The notes under the pieces are model-generated. The model searched no databases. It saw only the letters and a program-made list of their open reading frames with translations, and had not been told where the DNA came from. A stretch of DNA of 64,000 bases, from the NCBI GenBank assembly GCA_963921935.1, contig OY998184.1, positions 29,913,567 through 29,977,566 of the forward strand, written 5' to 3'. Within the stretch, counting starts at the first letter, position 1. Each line of letters starts with the position of its first letter. Source of the DNA: Galeruca laticollis. Lineage: Eukaryota > Arthropoda > Insecta > Coleoptera > Chrysomelidae. The position numbers were made by a program, and so were the translations under genes. Positions 8,837-19,950 of the stretch are shown one piece after another.

Positions 8837-9367
8837 ATGTCACAGTTGTACGTCAGTATTCGAGCAGCCATCATCATGAGAGTTGCGCTAGCAGACATTC
8901 AGGGTTTCGTTATAGATGGAGTCTTTGTTGTAAAAGAACTCTGCCTCGAGGTTCGTTTTAAGCAGAGTCACTACATATTCTTACCTAGCCAATCAATTTC
9001 TACGTTAGGCAATCAGGATAAGAAAACTGTATCATACTTGGAGAAGAATGTGCATGGTATTCGATACTCTTCAGGTGACATTGAGTACTCCAAATTGGAT
9101 GATATATTGGCAACTAAGCTACTGTATGCTGCAGACTTTATATACGTACGGGGTCATCAGAAAGCAGAATTTCTATTGAAGAAATGCCACATTTTTAGTG
9201 TATTTCCCCATATTATTGATGTTTGCAAGTTTGATGGTACACCTTGTGCGACAGGAAACTTTGAACGTGATCCAAATCCTTGCCACGCCACTGGGCTATA
9301 CTCATGTGCCCAAAGAAATTTAGAACGTTTACGTCACTGGTTTTTAAATACTGTATTACCATTGTAA
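8837..9367 (+). CDS. Polinton orphan protein, 176 aa, of the 'LADIQGF' type
   Basis: In-frame starts are ATG 8837 (MSQLYVSIRA) and ATG 8876 (MRVALADIQGF); the later one matches where I recall related proteins beginning. Conserved-looking blocks are VFVVKELCLEVRFKQSHYIF, GIRYSSGDIEYSKLDDIL, DFIYVRGHQKAEFL and a Cys/His-containing end near NPCHATGLYSCAQRNLERL. Proteins of this look occur in many arthropod genomes and virus-like elements. An exonuclease-like (DEDDh) fold is a possibility I cannot verify. It directly follows the major capsid gene. Length and frame are intact. Confidence 0.6.
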   Translation: MSQLYVSIRAAIIMRVALADIQGFVIDGVFVVKELCLEVRFKQSHYIFLPSQSISTLGNQDKKTVSYLEKNVHGIRYSSGDIEYSKLDDILATKLLYAADFIYVRGHQKAEFLLKKCHIFSVFPHIIDVCKFDGTPCATGNFERDPNPCHATGLYSCAQRNLERLRHWFLNTVLPL

Positions 9368-9679
9368 ATGATGTATCTAAATAATAATAAATTGTTTATG
9401 GAATGACTTGCATTTTTATTAAGACATCCTGTATATACTCAACCAGTAATGACAATTAATGCTTAACAATGCCCTTTACTAAAATATACCAATAATCATT
9501 TATTTGCTACTACCCCGTATGGTGTTTACATAGCTATTCGAAATACAATAACAATGTAGATAACGTCTAACAGTTGAATATTTGTTGTTGTTGTGATACA
9601 ATTTGAATTAAAAATAAATGTAATATTTGGATAAATTCTAAATTCACTTTCACAATATACTCTGATATGATAATAACTT
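9368..9679. other. AT-rich non-coding stretch right of the Polinton genes
   Basis: No ORF or repeat of note. The element's right terminus may lie in here or beyond, but I found no inverted repeat to fix it. Confidence 0.4.
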
Positions 9680-9760
9680 GGTGGTCTTGCTAGCATGCTA
9701 AAAGACTATTAACACATGAGAATGTGTGATCGATGGTTCGAATCCTATCGTCGCTAGCGA
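9680..9760 (+). repeat. tRNA-like sequence, possible SINE head
   Basis: It contains a perfect box-B-like GGTTCGAATCC at about 9734-9744. Upstream are TAGCATGC and an ACACA/TGTGT stem, and flanking GCTAGC blocks can pair. The T arm pairs imperfectly, so it looks like a decayed tRNA or a tRNA-derived SINE rather than a working tRNA gene. Confidence 0.4.
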
Positions 9761-9817
9761 AATATTTAATAAATTGTATGAAAACACTGCTTACGTCACA
9801 CACTATATACAAAATAC

Positions 9818-10100
9818 GTGGAGGATATGATGATATACGAAAACACTGCTTACGTCACACTATATACATGGCAACATAGAAAAATCATAAAGATGAAGTT
9901 CACCACAGAACAGATGGGGCATACGATACATTTGACAGATGACACATACAACAGAACGCACGTACGTAACATAGAACAGATGGGGCATACGATACATTTG
10001 ACAGATGACACATACAACAGAACGCACGTACGTAACATAGAACAGAACGCACGTACGTAACATAGAACAGAACGCACGTACGTAACAGATGACACATACG
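9818..10100. repeat. Compound tandem repeat, 66-bp and 25-bp units
   Basis: A 66-base unit beginning CAGATGGGGCATACG occurs at 9911 and 9977. Its tail AGAACGCACGTACGTAACAT then repeats with a 25-base period at about 10017, 10042 and 10067. ORFs across it on both strands are artefacts of the repeat. Confidence 0.85.
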
Positions 10101-10255
10101 ACACATTTGACGGTTGACGCGCGTGCCCGGGCTGACAGATGACACATTTGACGGGTTCGACAGATGACTCATACGACAGATGGCTCATACGGTACGTTTG
10201 ACGGTTTGACGTACGTGGCGGGTCGACAGATGATCCTTACGGCACATACGCAGGC

Positions 10256-10455
10256 GCGTGCGCAGAAAGATGGCCTCCTTCCGGTACGGGGGGTTTGCTA
10301 TGTTAGGTTACCGCCTTTTGAGCTTCCGTTGATGACGTCACGGCTGGTGGGGGCCATACGACGGCGCGTGCGCAGAAATCCAAGATGGCCGCCTTCCGGT
10401 ACGTGGGGTTTGCTATGTTAGGTTACCGCCAATCGAGCTTCCGGTGACGTCACTA
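10256..10455. repeat. About 115-bp imperfect tandem duplication, GC-rich
   Basis: The block GGGGTTTGCTATGTTAGGTT and its surroundings, with GATGGCC and GTGACGTCAC elements, occur twice (GATGGCC at 10269 and 10384). This is much more GC-rich than its neighbours. It abuts the truncated end of the piggyBac relic. Confidence 0.75.
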
Positions 10456-11684
10456 CCCCCTCCTAAAACGTGCGTCTAGTGTCCCACTATCTACTCCACT
10501 ATAAATGTAACCATTATAAAAGTAGCCATTTCTGGCATCGGTAAAACACATTATTTTTAAACCGTATTTACATGGCTTCGCGGGCATATACATTTTAAAC
10601 CTACATTTACCTCTAAAGGATATTAACATTTCATCAACACAACTATTGGCACCCAAGGTGTAAGCAGCCTGAGAATTAACTATAAACGTATTAAACATTT
10701 CTGAAATAGTACACAAAGGATCAGTTCGTCTCCATTCATCTCTAGTGTTAGGATTATCGAAGCGCAAACATATCAACAAAACGGAAAATCTGTTTTTAGA
10801 CATAACATAACGAAAAATGTCTCTGTCAGATTTATCAGTTGCAAACACTCTTTCAATTTTTTCATGATTTGAAACGAATACGGCTGTATAAAATAACATA
10901 CCAATAAATGCTTTTAGTTCAATCAGATCTAGATCTCTTAATTCTGGTCGTGAAGTTAGTGAATATTTGTTTCTTTCTTTTCCAATTTTTTAGTTGGTCC
11001 ATCGTAATATTGTGGGTAGCATTTCTTCATCAAACAACTTACTCCACATTTCAATTGGTTTTGCTTTATCCCCAAACCTAGCACTTGAACGCAAACCTGG
11101 CAATTGCAAAATAATATTGTGCTGTAGAGTTCTGGTGCGAGAATAAAAAGGTACAGGAGACCACTTGAATCTATTTTTACCATAGTAATTTCTTTTGCTT
11201 TTCATTTCCGTATCATATTCACCTTCAGAATCATGACTTCAATCTTTTTCCTCTAATTCACCTCCATTTTCTGCTTCGACAAACTCTCCTTCAATTTCTG
11301 AATCACTTTAATGCTCACTAAATTCTAAAATGTCCCGGCCAAGAATGTCTGTATCGCTATAATCACTATCAATTTCTTCATACCATACGTTTTACTGTTT
11401 TTGATGGTCCGGGTTGGTTATCCATCACAAAAAACAAATAATATTGAAACACCAGAGGTTACAAGAACGCCGTCGTGCGGTCACTGTGACCCCCAACGAC
11501 ATTCAAACTCACGTATCTGTACTACAAACACATCTATCTCCTTCTACGTTTGTAAATATACTGAAGACGATGTGGATTGAAGTTTATGTATCGTCCAAGT
11601 TGCTGTTATGAAAGAAGCGGGAAATAGAACCAAATGAAAAACTGAAGCGGTTACCATGACCGCACGACGGTGGTTTAGGGTTAA
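10453..11684 (-). mobile_element. piggyBac-like transposon relic, truncated at its 3' end
   Basis: On the minus strand, reading leftwards, are an acidic N-terminal region (about 11370-11215), the YGKNRFKW block (about 11180) and then WTN, followed by an in-frame stop near 10988. The frame continues through LIELKAFIGMLFYTAVF to the DDE_Tnp_1_7 core CVDEMLISFRGKCRF. The product ends abruptly at 10453, so the rest of the catalytic domain is missing. At the other end, CCCTAAACC... starts right after TTAA 11681-11684, as piggyBac ends do. A 14-bp inverted repeat (CCGTCGTGCGGTCA at 11470-11483, its complement at 11657-11670) lies inside that end. Confidence 0.75.
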
Positions 11685-12120
11685 ATAGGAAAACTTCAAT
11701 GGGGCGTGTTTACACGAATGTTGGTGGGACACATGAAATACACCTTGACGATCAATGCTTATTATTAACTCGGGCGGAACCATTGACAAGAAACAACAAT
11801 TGACATATCCATTAGATTTTTCAATCACCATTGAAAAGTATTTCAAAGGTATGACCGTCCTATTGAAAATATTTTAATGGCATGAATTGCTAATTCAAAG
11901 GTGCAAAATGTTTTATTAAAGGTATTCTGATACCGAACTATTCTTAAAAGGATTTCATCTCTATTGGCCGTAGAAGTTCAAAATATAACACAATTAGTAT
12001 TACAAACATTACAATGAGCTTTTTTGTTAAGTCTATAAATTTCTTATTATATGGTGTTACAACTCCAGCAACACTAAATAAAAATGATATTATAAAACGT
12101 GATATGTTTCTAAACATATA
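11685..12120. other. No gene seen
   Basis: AT-rich non-coding DNA between the piggyBac boundary and the tail of the first LINE. Confidence 0.4.
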
Positions 12121-14850
12121 ACAATAATAATAATAAAAATAATATTAATAATAATAATGTTTATTCAAGGAATACGATACAATACAATTTACAAACTAAT
12201 TATTGTTAAAAATACATGAATAAACATAACATCCCTGAAGCGCCAAAGACGCTTGTACGTGATATTTTCACATAATTAAAAATACACTTATAAAACACCA
12301 CAAAATATGAAATAGATATACAGCCTTAATAAAACGATAGACAAGCACTCACCTATAACTTCAGCATACATAATTGGGGATTTATTTGTCTGGATTAGAT
12401 AAAATCAAAAATCGGTGAAACAGTCACAATAGGGTAAATTGACCAAATCGGGAATATTTTACTTCATGTATAATTCAAAGTGATAGAATCTATTAGATTC
12501 CTAACATCAAATATAAAATTTAAGGTCGACTAGATTATTGAGTATTTTTCTGTCAGTATTGTACATCCATTCCTTTATAGAGCGTTTAAATGTTCTATAG
12601 TTATTAATGTTTCTCAAGTTGAGAGGTGAAATATTATAATTTTTTGCTGACAGAAATCCCAATGAGCGTTGACCGATTGTTTTCTCACATATTGGAATAT
12701 TGAAGTTTTTTTTAGCTCTCGTGTTGTGACAATGTGAAACTGGTTGTATTTTTATTTCATTTCTATGTATATTTGTGATTATCTTTTTACAGAAAATTTG
12801 TCAAACATCAAATATTTTATTTTGTGAAAAAAGTTTGTCATTAGAAAACCTTATACCTTTTTTATAAATGTTTCTCAGTATCCACTTTTGTAATACATTA
12901 AAACCCTGCAAATTGCTTTCTGCTACACCTCCCCAGCATAGGATACCATATTGCAACTGAAATTGCACCAACGAGGAATACAAAATTTCAAGGTTTTTCA
13001 ATGTCAATGAATCAGCCAAGAATCTGAATTTAGTCAGCAGACCTCTCAATTTATTCTTGACGTTGTTTACTTGTAAGTCACACCTTAAATGTCTATCTAT
13101 TACAATTCCTAAGTATTTGATTTGATCTTTTTCGAAAATTTGTACTTGGTCATCAATTATTAATGGCCCCAGATCAGGAAGGTAATTGGAATAGGATGTG
13201 AACGGTAAGTAACTTGTTTTTTGGCTGTTTAGAGTTAATTTCTATATTTTAACCAGTTGCATATTTGTCTCAAATTCTGTTCTGCTAATACTTTGAGGTC
13301 TCTCCAGCTATCACCCTCATATATTATGGCCATATCATCTGCAAAACTATTTTTCCTGATGTTTGGGAATATAATAAACTATTTGTATAAATCGTAAATA
13401 ATAAAAGTCCCAGGACTGTTCCTTGTGGAATACCACAGGTTACCGTCCTGGAACAGCTTGAAACTCCGTCTATACTCACTATTTGTTTTCGCAGTAATAA
13501 ATAGTCTTTTAATAAAAAGTAAGCTTGACCTCTTATACCATAGCATTTCAGTTTCTCTAATAAACGTTTATGACAAACGGTATCGAAGGCTTTTGATAAA
13601 TCCACAAATATGCACATGACCGGGACTTTTTTATCTAACGCCTCACATAATTGCGATGTCAGCAGCAATATGGCATCCTCAGTAGAGCGCCGTTCTCTAA
13701 AACCGAACTGGTTATTGGAGAATACATGAAACTTTTTAAGAAATTCATACAACCTATTATTTATAAGTTTTTCCAGTATTTTCGAAGACACCGACAATAA
13801 TGAGATAGGGCGGTAATTTTTGACTTTTTGTTTGTTACCGTGTTTGTGTAGTAGTTTAATAATACCAATTTTTGAACAATTTGGGAATTTACTGGAAACA
13901 TTTATTGAAAATATTAGTTAAAGGCTTGGCAATTTCTATAATTATTAAACGGTTTTATTTAGCTCACCCCGTTTGTTTTATTATTTATTCTTGGGTCAAA
14001 TTTAGTAATTCAAATTTCACCCTCTTCCTGTCAACCGATTAATCTGAAATTTTGTATACACTTTGGATTTTGGTGACAATACAATTATGTTTATTCATTA
14101 TCATTATAAATTCAAGATGGCCGCCGCTACAAAATGGCGGATAATTTATGTTTTATTAATCCCATCAATATGAGTATCAAATGAAAGGGCTCATCAAGCA
14201 GAATACAATATACTATAAAAATTGAAATCCAAGATGGCGGCCGCTACAAAATGGCGGTTTTTTGGTTTTTAGTACATTTATCTTAAACATTGCAGTGTAT
14301 GTTTAACATAAAACCGTTTAACTTAAAAAGTTTTTTTACCAAATTTTTATTTATTTCAAAGTTCCTGATCTGATATTATCCCATCCTGGGGATTTTTTTA
14401 GTTTTAAGTTATTTATGATATTTATAGTTTCTGTTTCTGTTACTGAGTAGAGAAACACAATATTATTTATATTGGTTATATTTTCTGAAAATTTTTTCAT
14501 ATCATCTATTTTACTTGCATAATTTTCACCTAAGTCGCTATAATAATTATTAAATATATTCACAATTTCATTCTTTGATGTTATGAGTTGATTACTCACC
14601 TCTAATGTCTCTATTGCTGAGTTGAGTTTTCGATTTGAGAAAAAACTATTAACTGCGTTCCATTATCCGCTAGAAGAATTTGGACTATTCTCTATGATTC
14701 TATTCGCATATTATTTTTTAGATGTTACAAACATAAAAGAAATTATGCTCTTAAATATACAACAATGGCAAGCGGATACAAAAATAATTTATGTTTTCAA
14801 ACAGATCGCCAACCGACTAACAATCATTCACATTTTCTAAAAATACAGTA
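12121..14850 (-). pseudogene. Non-LTR retrotransposon relic (LINE 1) with reverse transcriptase
   Basis: Reverse transcriptase blocks can be followed on the minus strand from about 14690 to 12800. The order is LKLKKSPGWDNIRSGTLK, then ILEKLINNRLYEFLKK, NNQFGFRERRSTEDAI, IFVDLSKAFDTV, GIPQGTVLG, and ADDMAIIYEG in a shifted frame. The thumb/connection QYGILCWGG and LQKWILRNIYKKGIRF come last. Several frameshifts and stops mean it is dead. A (TTA)n-like tail at about 12121-12160 marks the 3' end, preceded by about 600 bases of 3' non-coding sequence. The endonuclease is missing (5' truncated). A MITE interrupts it at 13949-14317. It resembles the 27.2-30.2 kb element in family. Confidence 0.82.
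13945..14321. mobile_element. 369-bp MITE with TTAA target duplication inside LINE 1
   Basis: TTAA at 13945-13948 and 14318-14321 flank terminal inverted repeats ACGGTTTTAT and ATAAAACCGT. The body holds two copies of a block with AAGATGGC and GCTACAAAATGGCGG (about 14112 and 14231). The LINE reverse transcriptase frame resumes across it. TTAA duplication fits a piggyBac-mobilised MITE. There is no coding capacity. Confidence 0.8.
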
Positions 14851-14861
14851 ATATATACAAA

Positions 14862-15107
14862 TCAAGAATTCCCATTCTTGAACAGTCTGTTTATTAGAGA
14901 TACTGAGAAAGAAAGTCCCAAAGACATGGACACAAGGGCTATAATCCGCTTTTTTTCGGAAATATATTCAGAAGATAAGGACACGGGTACTCTAGTGAAA
15001 CAAAAGGGATGGTCGTAGAGAAAATGAGGACCATTAATCCACTCGGATGAAGATGAATATTCGGATTGTAAACCACCACGGGATGCAATATCAGAAGCCA
15101 TTCTCAA
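14862..15107 (-). pseudogene. Fragment resembling BEL/Pao polyprotein (RNase H-integrase junction)
   Basis: The 81-residue frame has ASDIASRGGLQSEYSSSSEW followed by INGPHFLYD. In BEL/Pao polyproteins a similar P-A-D-x-x-SRG...LW..GP.FL block joins RNase H to integrase. Nothing else of such an element is recognisable next to it. The call rests on this one block. Confidence 0.45.
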
Positions 15108-15605
15108 GGATTTTTATTAAAAAATTTATCGCGTATGTAAATAGTATAGTTTTGTTTGCGTGAAATACAATGTTGTTTAGACCAATTAATAACTAACAAA
15201 AATAAAGAGCAAGTTTTACAGGAAACTTTTGAAGTTGAGGGTAGATCGTCCGATCAGAAGGATTTCGTTAACCATTGAATTTTCATTTGTGAAATTATAA
15301 AAATAAGTGAAATATTCAATAACAAAACGACAAGTCTTTGTCCAGACGCGCAATTTTTATAGGCTGAAAAATTAATTATATAGGCTATGACGGACCATTG
15401 CTCACATAAATACAGTAAACATAAAATAAAATTAAAATGAAAGTGCTACCGTCCTGAACAAACCGACAGGAAAATTCAAGTATATAGGTACAAAATGATA
15501 TCAGATGATGAGAAGTTAAGCACCGAAGACACAACGAGAACTACCAGTACCGGAAAACTTTTCAACAGTCTAGAAACAACCTTTTTAGAAACAAATGAAT
15601 ACCTT
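15108..15605. other. No gene seen
   Basis: AT-rich sequence with no coding signal or repeat that I can identify. Confidence 0.4.
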
Positions 15606-15786
15606 TAGAAATTAGAGAGCAAGTCCATAAGGACGTAGTCATACCAATATTAACATATGGCTCAGAATCACGGTCTACAACTGAAAGACAAAGAAAGAGA
15701 TTGTAAGCAGCAGAAATGTGATTCCTCCGTAAAATTGGAAATAAAACCATATTACACCTTTTTCTAAAAGAAATATACTGAGAAAT
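15606..15786 (+). pseudogene. Non-LTR reverse transcriptase C-terminal relic, part 1
   Basis: Translation gives VIPILTYGSESRSTTERQ, then a stop, then AAEM and FLRKIGNKT. This is the thumb region common in insect RTE/Jockey-like LINEs. The relic is cut at 15786 by Gypsy A and resumes at 24619. The last five bases, GAAAT (15782-15786), are the target duplication. Confidence 0.7.
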
Positions 15787-15907
15787 TATTGTGTTTTACA
15801 ACTATTATTTAATTAGAATAAGTACGAGCAAATATAACTGACACCAATTATTTATCTGTCTTTTGTCATTCAATAAAGACAAAAGATAAAATAACCCAAT
15901 CATATCA
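15787..15907 (-). repeat. 3' LTR of Gypsy A (short, about 121 bp)
   Basis: Matches 24461-24618 apart from a missing segment of about 40 bases. On the minus strand it begins TGATATGATTG. It is abutted by the polypurine tract AGAGGGGAGAGT. Confidence 0.8.
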
Positions 15908-16156
15908 ACTCTCCCCTCTAATTTGTTACGACTGGAACACTACACATTTCAGAAGCTGGTCAATATGTCTTCGCCAAATACTGCCATCGTCCATTCTAAT
16001 CTTGTAAATTAAAGTACTCTCTTTCTCTACAATGTTCCCAAAGTCCCATTTATGTTTTTTGGATTTGTGTAATTCCGTGCTTGAACTCGACATCAAAGTG
16101 CCTTTTTACCTCCTTTGTAGTAGTTGTTTCTTGATCGATTTTGTAATGCATTAAGC

Positions 16157-16780
16157 TCAAGTGAGTTTCATCTTTCTTCCGTACATTAAGTGGTATGCAT
16201 TTGATCCGGTGGTATTTGAGATTTGTCGCAACTGCATGAGGAGCCTAAAAAGTTTGATGTCTAGCTTTCCTCCCTCCTCTCTCATTGCTGGTAGTGACTT
16301 TTTCACTGTCTGAACAAATCGTTTGATGATGGGTGGTATGGTGCTGTAGTTTTCTGTGCTACACCATTTGTACATAAAAACTGTCGAAACGTGCCCGATG
16401 TAAATTGGCTTCCATTGTCTGAAACTAAAACCAATGGAAGGCCAAATGAAGCAAACATTTTTCTGAGTTCTCTCATGCACCAATCTGAGAAAGTGTTTTT
16501 GGTGGGAATTACTTCAACTCACCTCGTAAATGCGTCGACAACAATAAAGTACCATTGTCCTTGCATTGGTCCTGCATAGTCAATAGGGATTCTCTCCCAA
16601 GGACCTCGATGAGTTAACCACGGATGATTTTCTTCTTTGCTCGGTTAATTTTGTTTTAGTAGACATTGTTTGCATGTTTTCACTATATGTTCAATATCTC
16701 TATCAATATTTCTCAATGTACAATAGCTTCTAGCTAGTGCTAGAACCCTACCCTACTGCCATTAAAAATACATCCATCTT
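16157..16780 (-). pseudogene. Gypsy A integrase remnant
   Basis: The strand reads through a DYAGPMQGQWYFIVVDAFTR block (first Asp) near 16580-16540 and VSDNGSQF near 16430 (second Asp). It then continues into a degraded end with NTTGSNAYHLMYGRK near 16170. Several stops and frame changes interrupt it. It is the integration enzyme of element A and no longer functional. Confidence 0.75.
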
Positions 16781-16816
16781 GCAGGGTAAGTTCGTTGTCG
16801 TGAAAACCAAACTGAT

Positions 16817-18287
16817 CTATATTGATTCTCCCTTTTTGAGTGCACGTAGAACTTGTTGTAGATTCTTGTCCGGAGCAGTTGTTCTACAAATCACTTTACT
16901 ATGAACTTGCAGTAAATCAAGCTGACTAAGTTGAAACAAGCTGTAGCTATCCATCAGGTTACGAGAAGTGTGTTCTGTCGAAAAACAAGATAAAAAATCA
17001 ACGTTAGGATGATCAGATGTTCTTCTGTATTGGATGTTATAATCAAAACCAGACAGAAAGTGTGCGTAGTTGAATAGTCTGGTAGCAGATATCGATGGAA
17101 ATGTAGGGTTTAATATGGACACTAACGGTTTGTGGTCTGTAATCAAGGTAAATTTACGACCATAGCAGTAGGGGAAAGTCCCCAATAGATGCCCGTCGAT
17201 TCTTTGTCAATTTGACTGTAGTTCAGCTTACATTTTGTTGAGCTGCGTGAGGCAAAACTAATTGGTCTTCCACTTCCATCACTGTAACGATGAGAAATTA
17301 TAGCTCCAAGACCTACTGGGGATGCGTCGGTTGCAAGTACTAACGGCAAATCTGGGTTGTAGTGAACGAGAACATTATCACTTGCTATCTCTGATTTTAT
17401 CCTTTGGAAACTTTCTCCACATTTGGATGTCCATATATACGGTATGTCCTTTTGGAGTAGATTGTTGAGTGGGTGAAGGCTCGTCGCTAAGTTTTTTATG
17501 AATTTATTATAATAGTTTGCTAGACCAAGGAATTTACGAAGTTCATTAATATTCTCTGGTTTCTTACTGTTTATGATGGATGCTACTTTATCTTTTGTTT
17601 TGTGGAGGCCCTGAGCGTCAATAACGTGTCCAAGATACGGTATACTGGTTTGAGAGAAATTGCACTTATCCTGGTTCAGTTTTAGATCGGCGTTTCTTAA
17701 GCGTTGTAGGACGATACGTAATTTTGTCATTAATTCGTCAGACGTTCAACCCTGTAATATAATGTCGTCAAAGAAGCATTGTGTTCCCCTATACCTTGTA
17801 AGGTCTTGTCCATAAACTGTTGCCAAAGAGAAGATGCTACTTTTATCCCGAAAATAAGGCGGTTTACATTGTACAGTCCTTTGTGAGTTTGCATGAGTGC
17901 ACTTTCTTCAATCATTTTCATATGAAGGTATGCGTTGCTAATATCTAAGGTGCAAAATAGTTTACCTTCATTCATTTGTGAGTGAATCTCTTCTATTCTA
18001 GGTATCGTATAGTTTTCGTCCTTTATGACTTTGTTCACTGTAACTTTATAGTCAGCGCAAATCCGCACTTGGCCATTTGGCTTGACAACGGGCACAATAG
18101 GGGTACCCCAGTCAGAGTGTTTAATTTTTGTTATTATGCCACATTCTTCAAGTCTTTTAAGTTCGTTTTCTACTTTAGTTTTAAGGGAAGATGATACCTG
18201 TCTTGGCTTAATAAAAATTAGTGTAGCATCATCGATAAGCCCAAACTGTCCCAAATACTCAGGTATTTCACCAATTTTTATATCCAA
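16817..18287 (-). pseudogene. Gypsy A reverse transcriptase and RNase H
   Basis: From 18287 leftwards the order is SDWGTPIVPVVKPNGQVRIC, then DENYTIPRIEEIHSQM, FCTLDISNAYLHMKM, and a frameshift near 17770 that contains the active-site FFDD in place of the usual YxDD. Then come LNQDKCNFSQTSIPYLGHVI and the connection FLGLANYYNKFIKN. RNase H follows (LATDASPVGLGAIISHRY, TLITDHKPLVSIL). At least three frame breaks occur. Confidence 0.85.
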
Positions 18288-18367
18288 AAAATTTCACTAA
18301 ATTCTCTTAAAATGTTTGTCAGATTTGAAGGTTGAGTTGTTTTTAGACATTTCATATAACCCCAGTC

Positions 18368-18757
18368 TTACCTGACCTCTCGTAGCCAGTCCCTTCCGAA
18401 TATTGCATCTACATTTTGATCAATAAGATACAGTTTTCCCACAAATGTCTGTGTCTTGTACATGCATTTCGAAAATGTGATCGCTCTTGGTTTGATAGCT
18501 TCTCCAGTATAAGTGCGAAGTTCAATATATGTTGAAAACATTTTCAGAGATATATCCAGTTTTTTAAACTCACTGTAAGACATTGTACTAAGGGCTGCTC
18601 CCATATCTAATTCCATGGGTACAGGCTTTCCTTCTATGCTAATCTCAACCATGAATTTGTCATTGCACTTGTTACTAAGAACGTTGATTCCATATTCGTT
18701 TTCACTATTTTCAGATCCCTTTTCAATTTGATGTTGTCTTACATTTTTGGGTACCAA
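18368..18757 (-). pseudogene. Gypsy A protease domain
   Basis: A retropepsin-like fold: VPMELDMGAALSTMSYSEF at the active site, where the usual D-S/T-G-A is read D-M-G-A, and AIFGRDWLREV at the C-terminal conserved block. The catalytic triplet change probably inactivates it. Confidence 0.75.
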
Positions 18758-18789
18758 TAGTTGAGATTTTTTCTATATACATACACTTG

Positions 18790-19474
18790 CAATGTGTCCA
18801 ACTTTTCTACACTTTCAACATTCTGTATTTATAATTCGACATTGATTAGCCCTGTGTGCAGGTGATTCACATCTATAACATTTGCCTCTAAGTTTGTCGA
18901 TTCCTGACCTTGAAGATTGTGAGCTAAGAGGCGTTTGTCTATTCGTGTCGTCCCCTGTTTTGTTATTCCTACTGTCACTGACATTTCTAATGTCGATTTT
19001 ATTCAAACCAACTGGTTCTGTAGTTTTATTATGTATACTCATACTTTCTGACTTGGCCAACTCTATAGCCGAAGCTAAGGTAACTATATCTTGGTATGTG
19101 CGTTTCTCTCGATTTTGATGCAATCTCGTTCGAATGTTCATGTCATTAATCCCACGAGTAAACTGTAATTTGAGAAACATTTTTGTCACGGACTTTCTAC
19201 ATCCACAATTGAAGTCGCAGTTAGTCGTCATTTTCTTGAGAGCTACTGAAAAATCGTTTATACATTCATGTTCGTGTTGTGTTCTAGAAATAAATTTGTG
19301 TTGTAGAGCAAATTGGGTTAGCTGTGGGTCAACAAAATCCTGTAGTAGATGTACTAACTCATTATAGTTTTTTGACAATGGATTTTCAGGAGCACAGATA
19401 TCATAAAGCTGCTGGTGCAACTGGGGAGTAAGGGCGTGCAGTAATGTGTGAACCTTACTTTTATCATCATGTGA
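18790..19474 (-). pseudogene. Gypsy A gag, C-terminal half with CCHC knuckle
   Basis: Capsid sequence SKVHTLLHALTPQLHQQL is followed by a nucleocapsid zinc knuckle CYRCESPAHRANQC near 18880-18840. The open frame runs on to 19660, but everything beyond 19474 is LTR sequence of element B and not gag. The N-terminal half is at 23983-24441. Confidence 0.8.
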
Positions 19475-19950
19475 TGATCCCGAAAAGACAGTATCGTTAA
19501 AAGACATTATCAAAGGGAAAATTGTGTAAATAGTAATTTCCATGTTAATAGCGGGCGTCGATCTGCTAAGGTCAGGCGAACATACGGAAAGCACGTTTCT
19601 ATTAAATGTAAATATCACATTCACTTGATTATCACATTCACTTGATATGCGGAAGGTCATACCTACGGGTAACTGACTCGTTAGATCGCATGCTTTCTAT
19701 AAATGGAAAGTGTCGATAACTTTCGTGGTGATTCATTATTATTATTATTATTTTGAATAGTTTAAATGTATGTACAGTGTATTTATAATCCGTGTTAATA
19801 ATTCTCAATTATATTTTTCCCAGTGAGTTTTTGAATGATGTTATTTATTCAACCTTTAAAGAATGGTTACGAGGTAAGTGTTTCTCAAAGATAAATGGTT
19901 TAATGGTTAATGTAGTCTATACGAGGGGCACTTAATAGGTAAGAACCACA
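19475..19950 (+). repeat. 5' LTR of Gypsy B
   Basis: A 476-base LTR, closely matching 23521-23982. It contains an internal duplication of TATCACATTCACTTGAT around 19614-19646 that the right copy lacks. Confidence 0.85.

Larger units (their letters stand above)
1..9400. mobile_element. Polinton/Maverick (adintovirus-like) element, partial; left part lies outside the window
   Basis: The cluster combines the diagnostic Polinton set: retroviral-type integrase, A32/FtsK-like packaging ATPase, adenovirus-type cysteine protease, penton-like minor capsid protein and double-jelly-roll major capsid protein. It also has the usual accessory genes. Genes form two blocks that diverge from about 5.05 kb. 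ORFs are tightly packed and nearly all open, which suggests a recent insertion. Protein-primed DNA polymerase B, expected in a complete 15-20 kb element, is not present, and I see no terminal inverted repeat. The right limit after about 9.4 kb is therefore a guess. Assignment to Polintons is secure; the exact borders are not. Confidence 0.93.

Noticed and set aside
1..9400. Search for protein-primed DNA polymerase B in the Polinton
   Set aside because: No frame in this stretch is long enough or carries polymerase motifs; it is presumably left of the window.
9850..10188. Minus-strand ORFs across the 66/25-bp tandem repeat
   Set aside because: They are repetitive products of the repeat units and not real proteins; the array also lacks spacers, so it is not a CRISPR.
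18815..19660. 281-codon minus-strand frame taken as one gag protein
   Set aside because: Bases beyond 19474 are LTR of element B, so the N-terminal part of that frame is an artefact.
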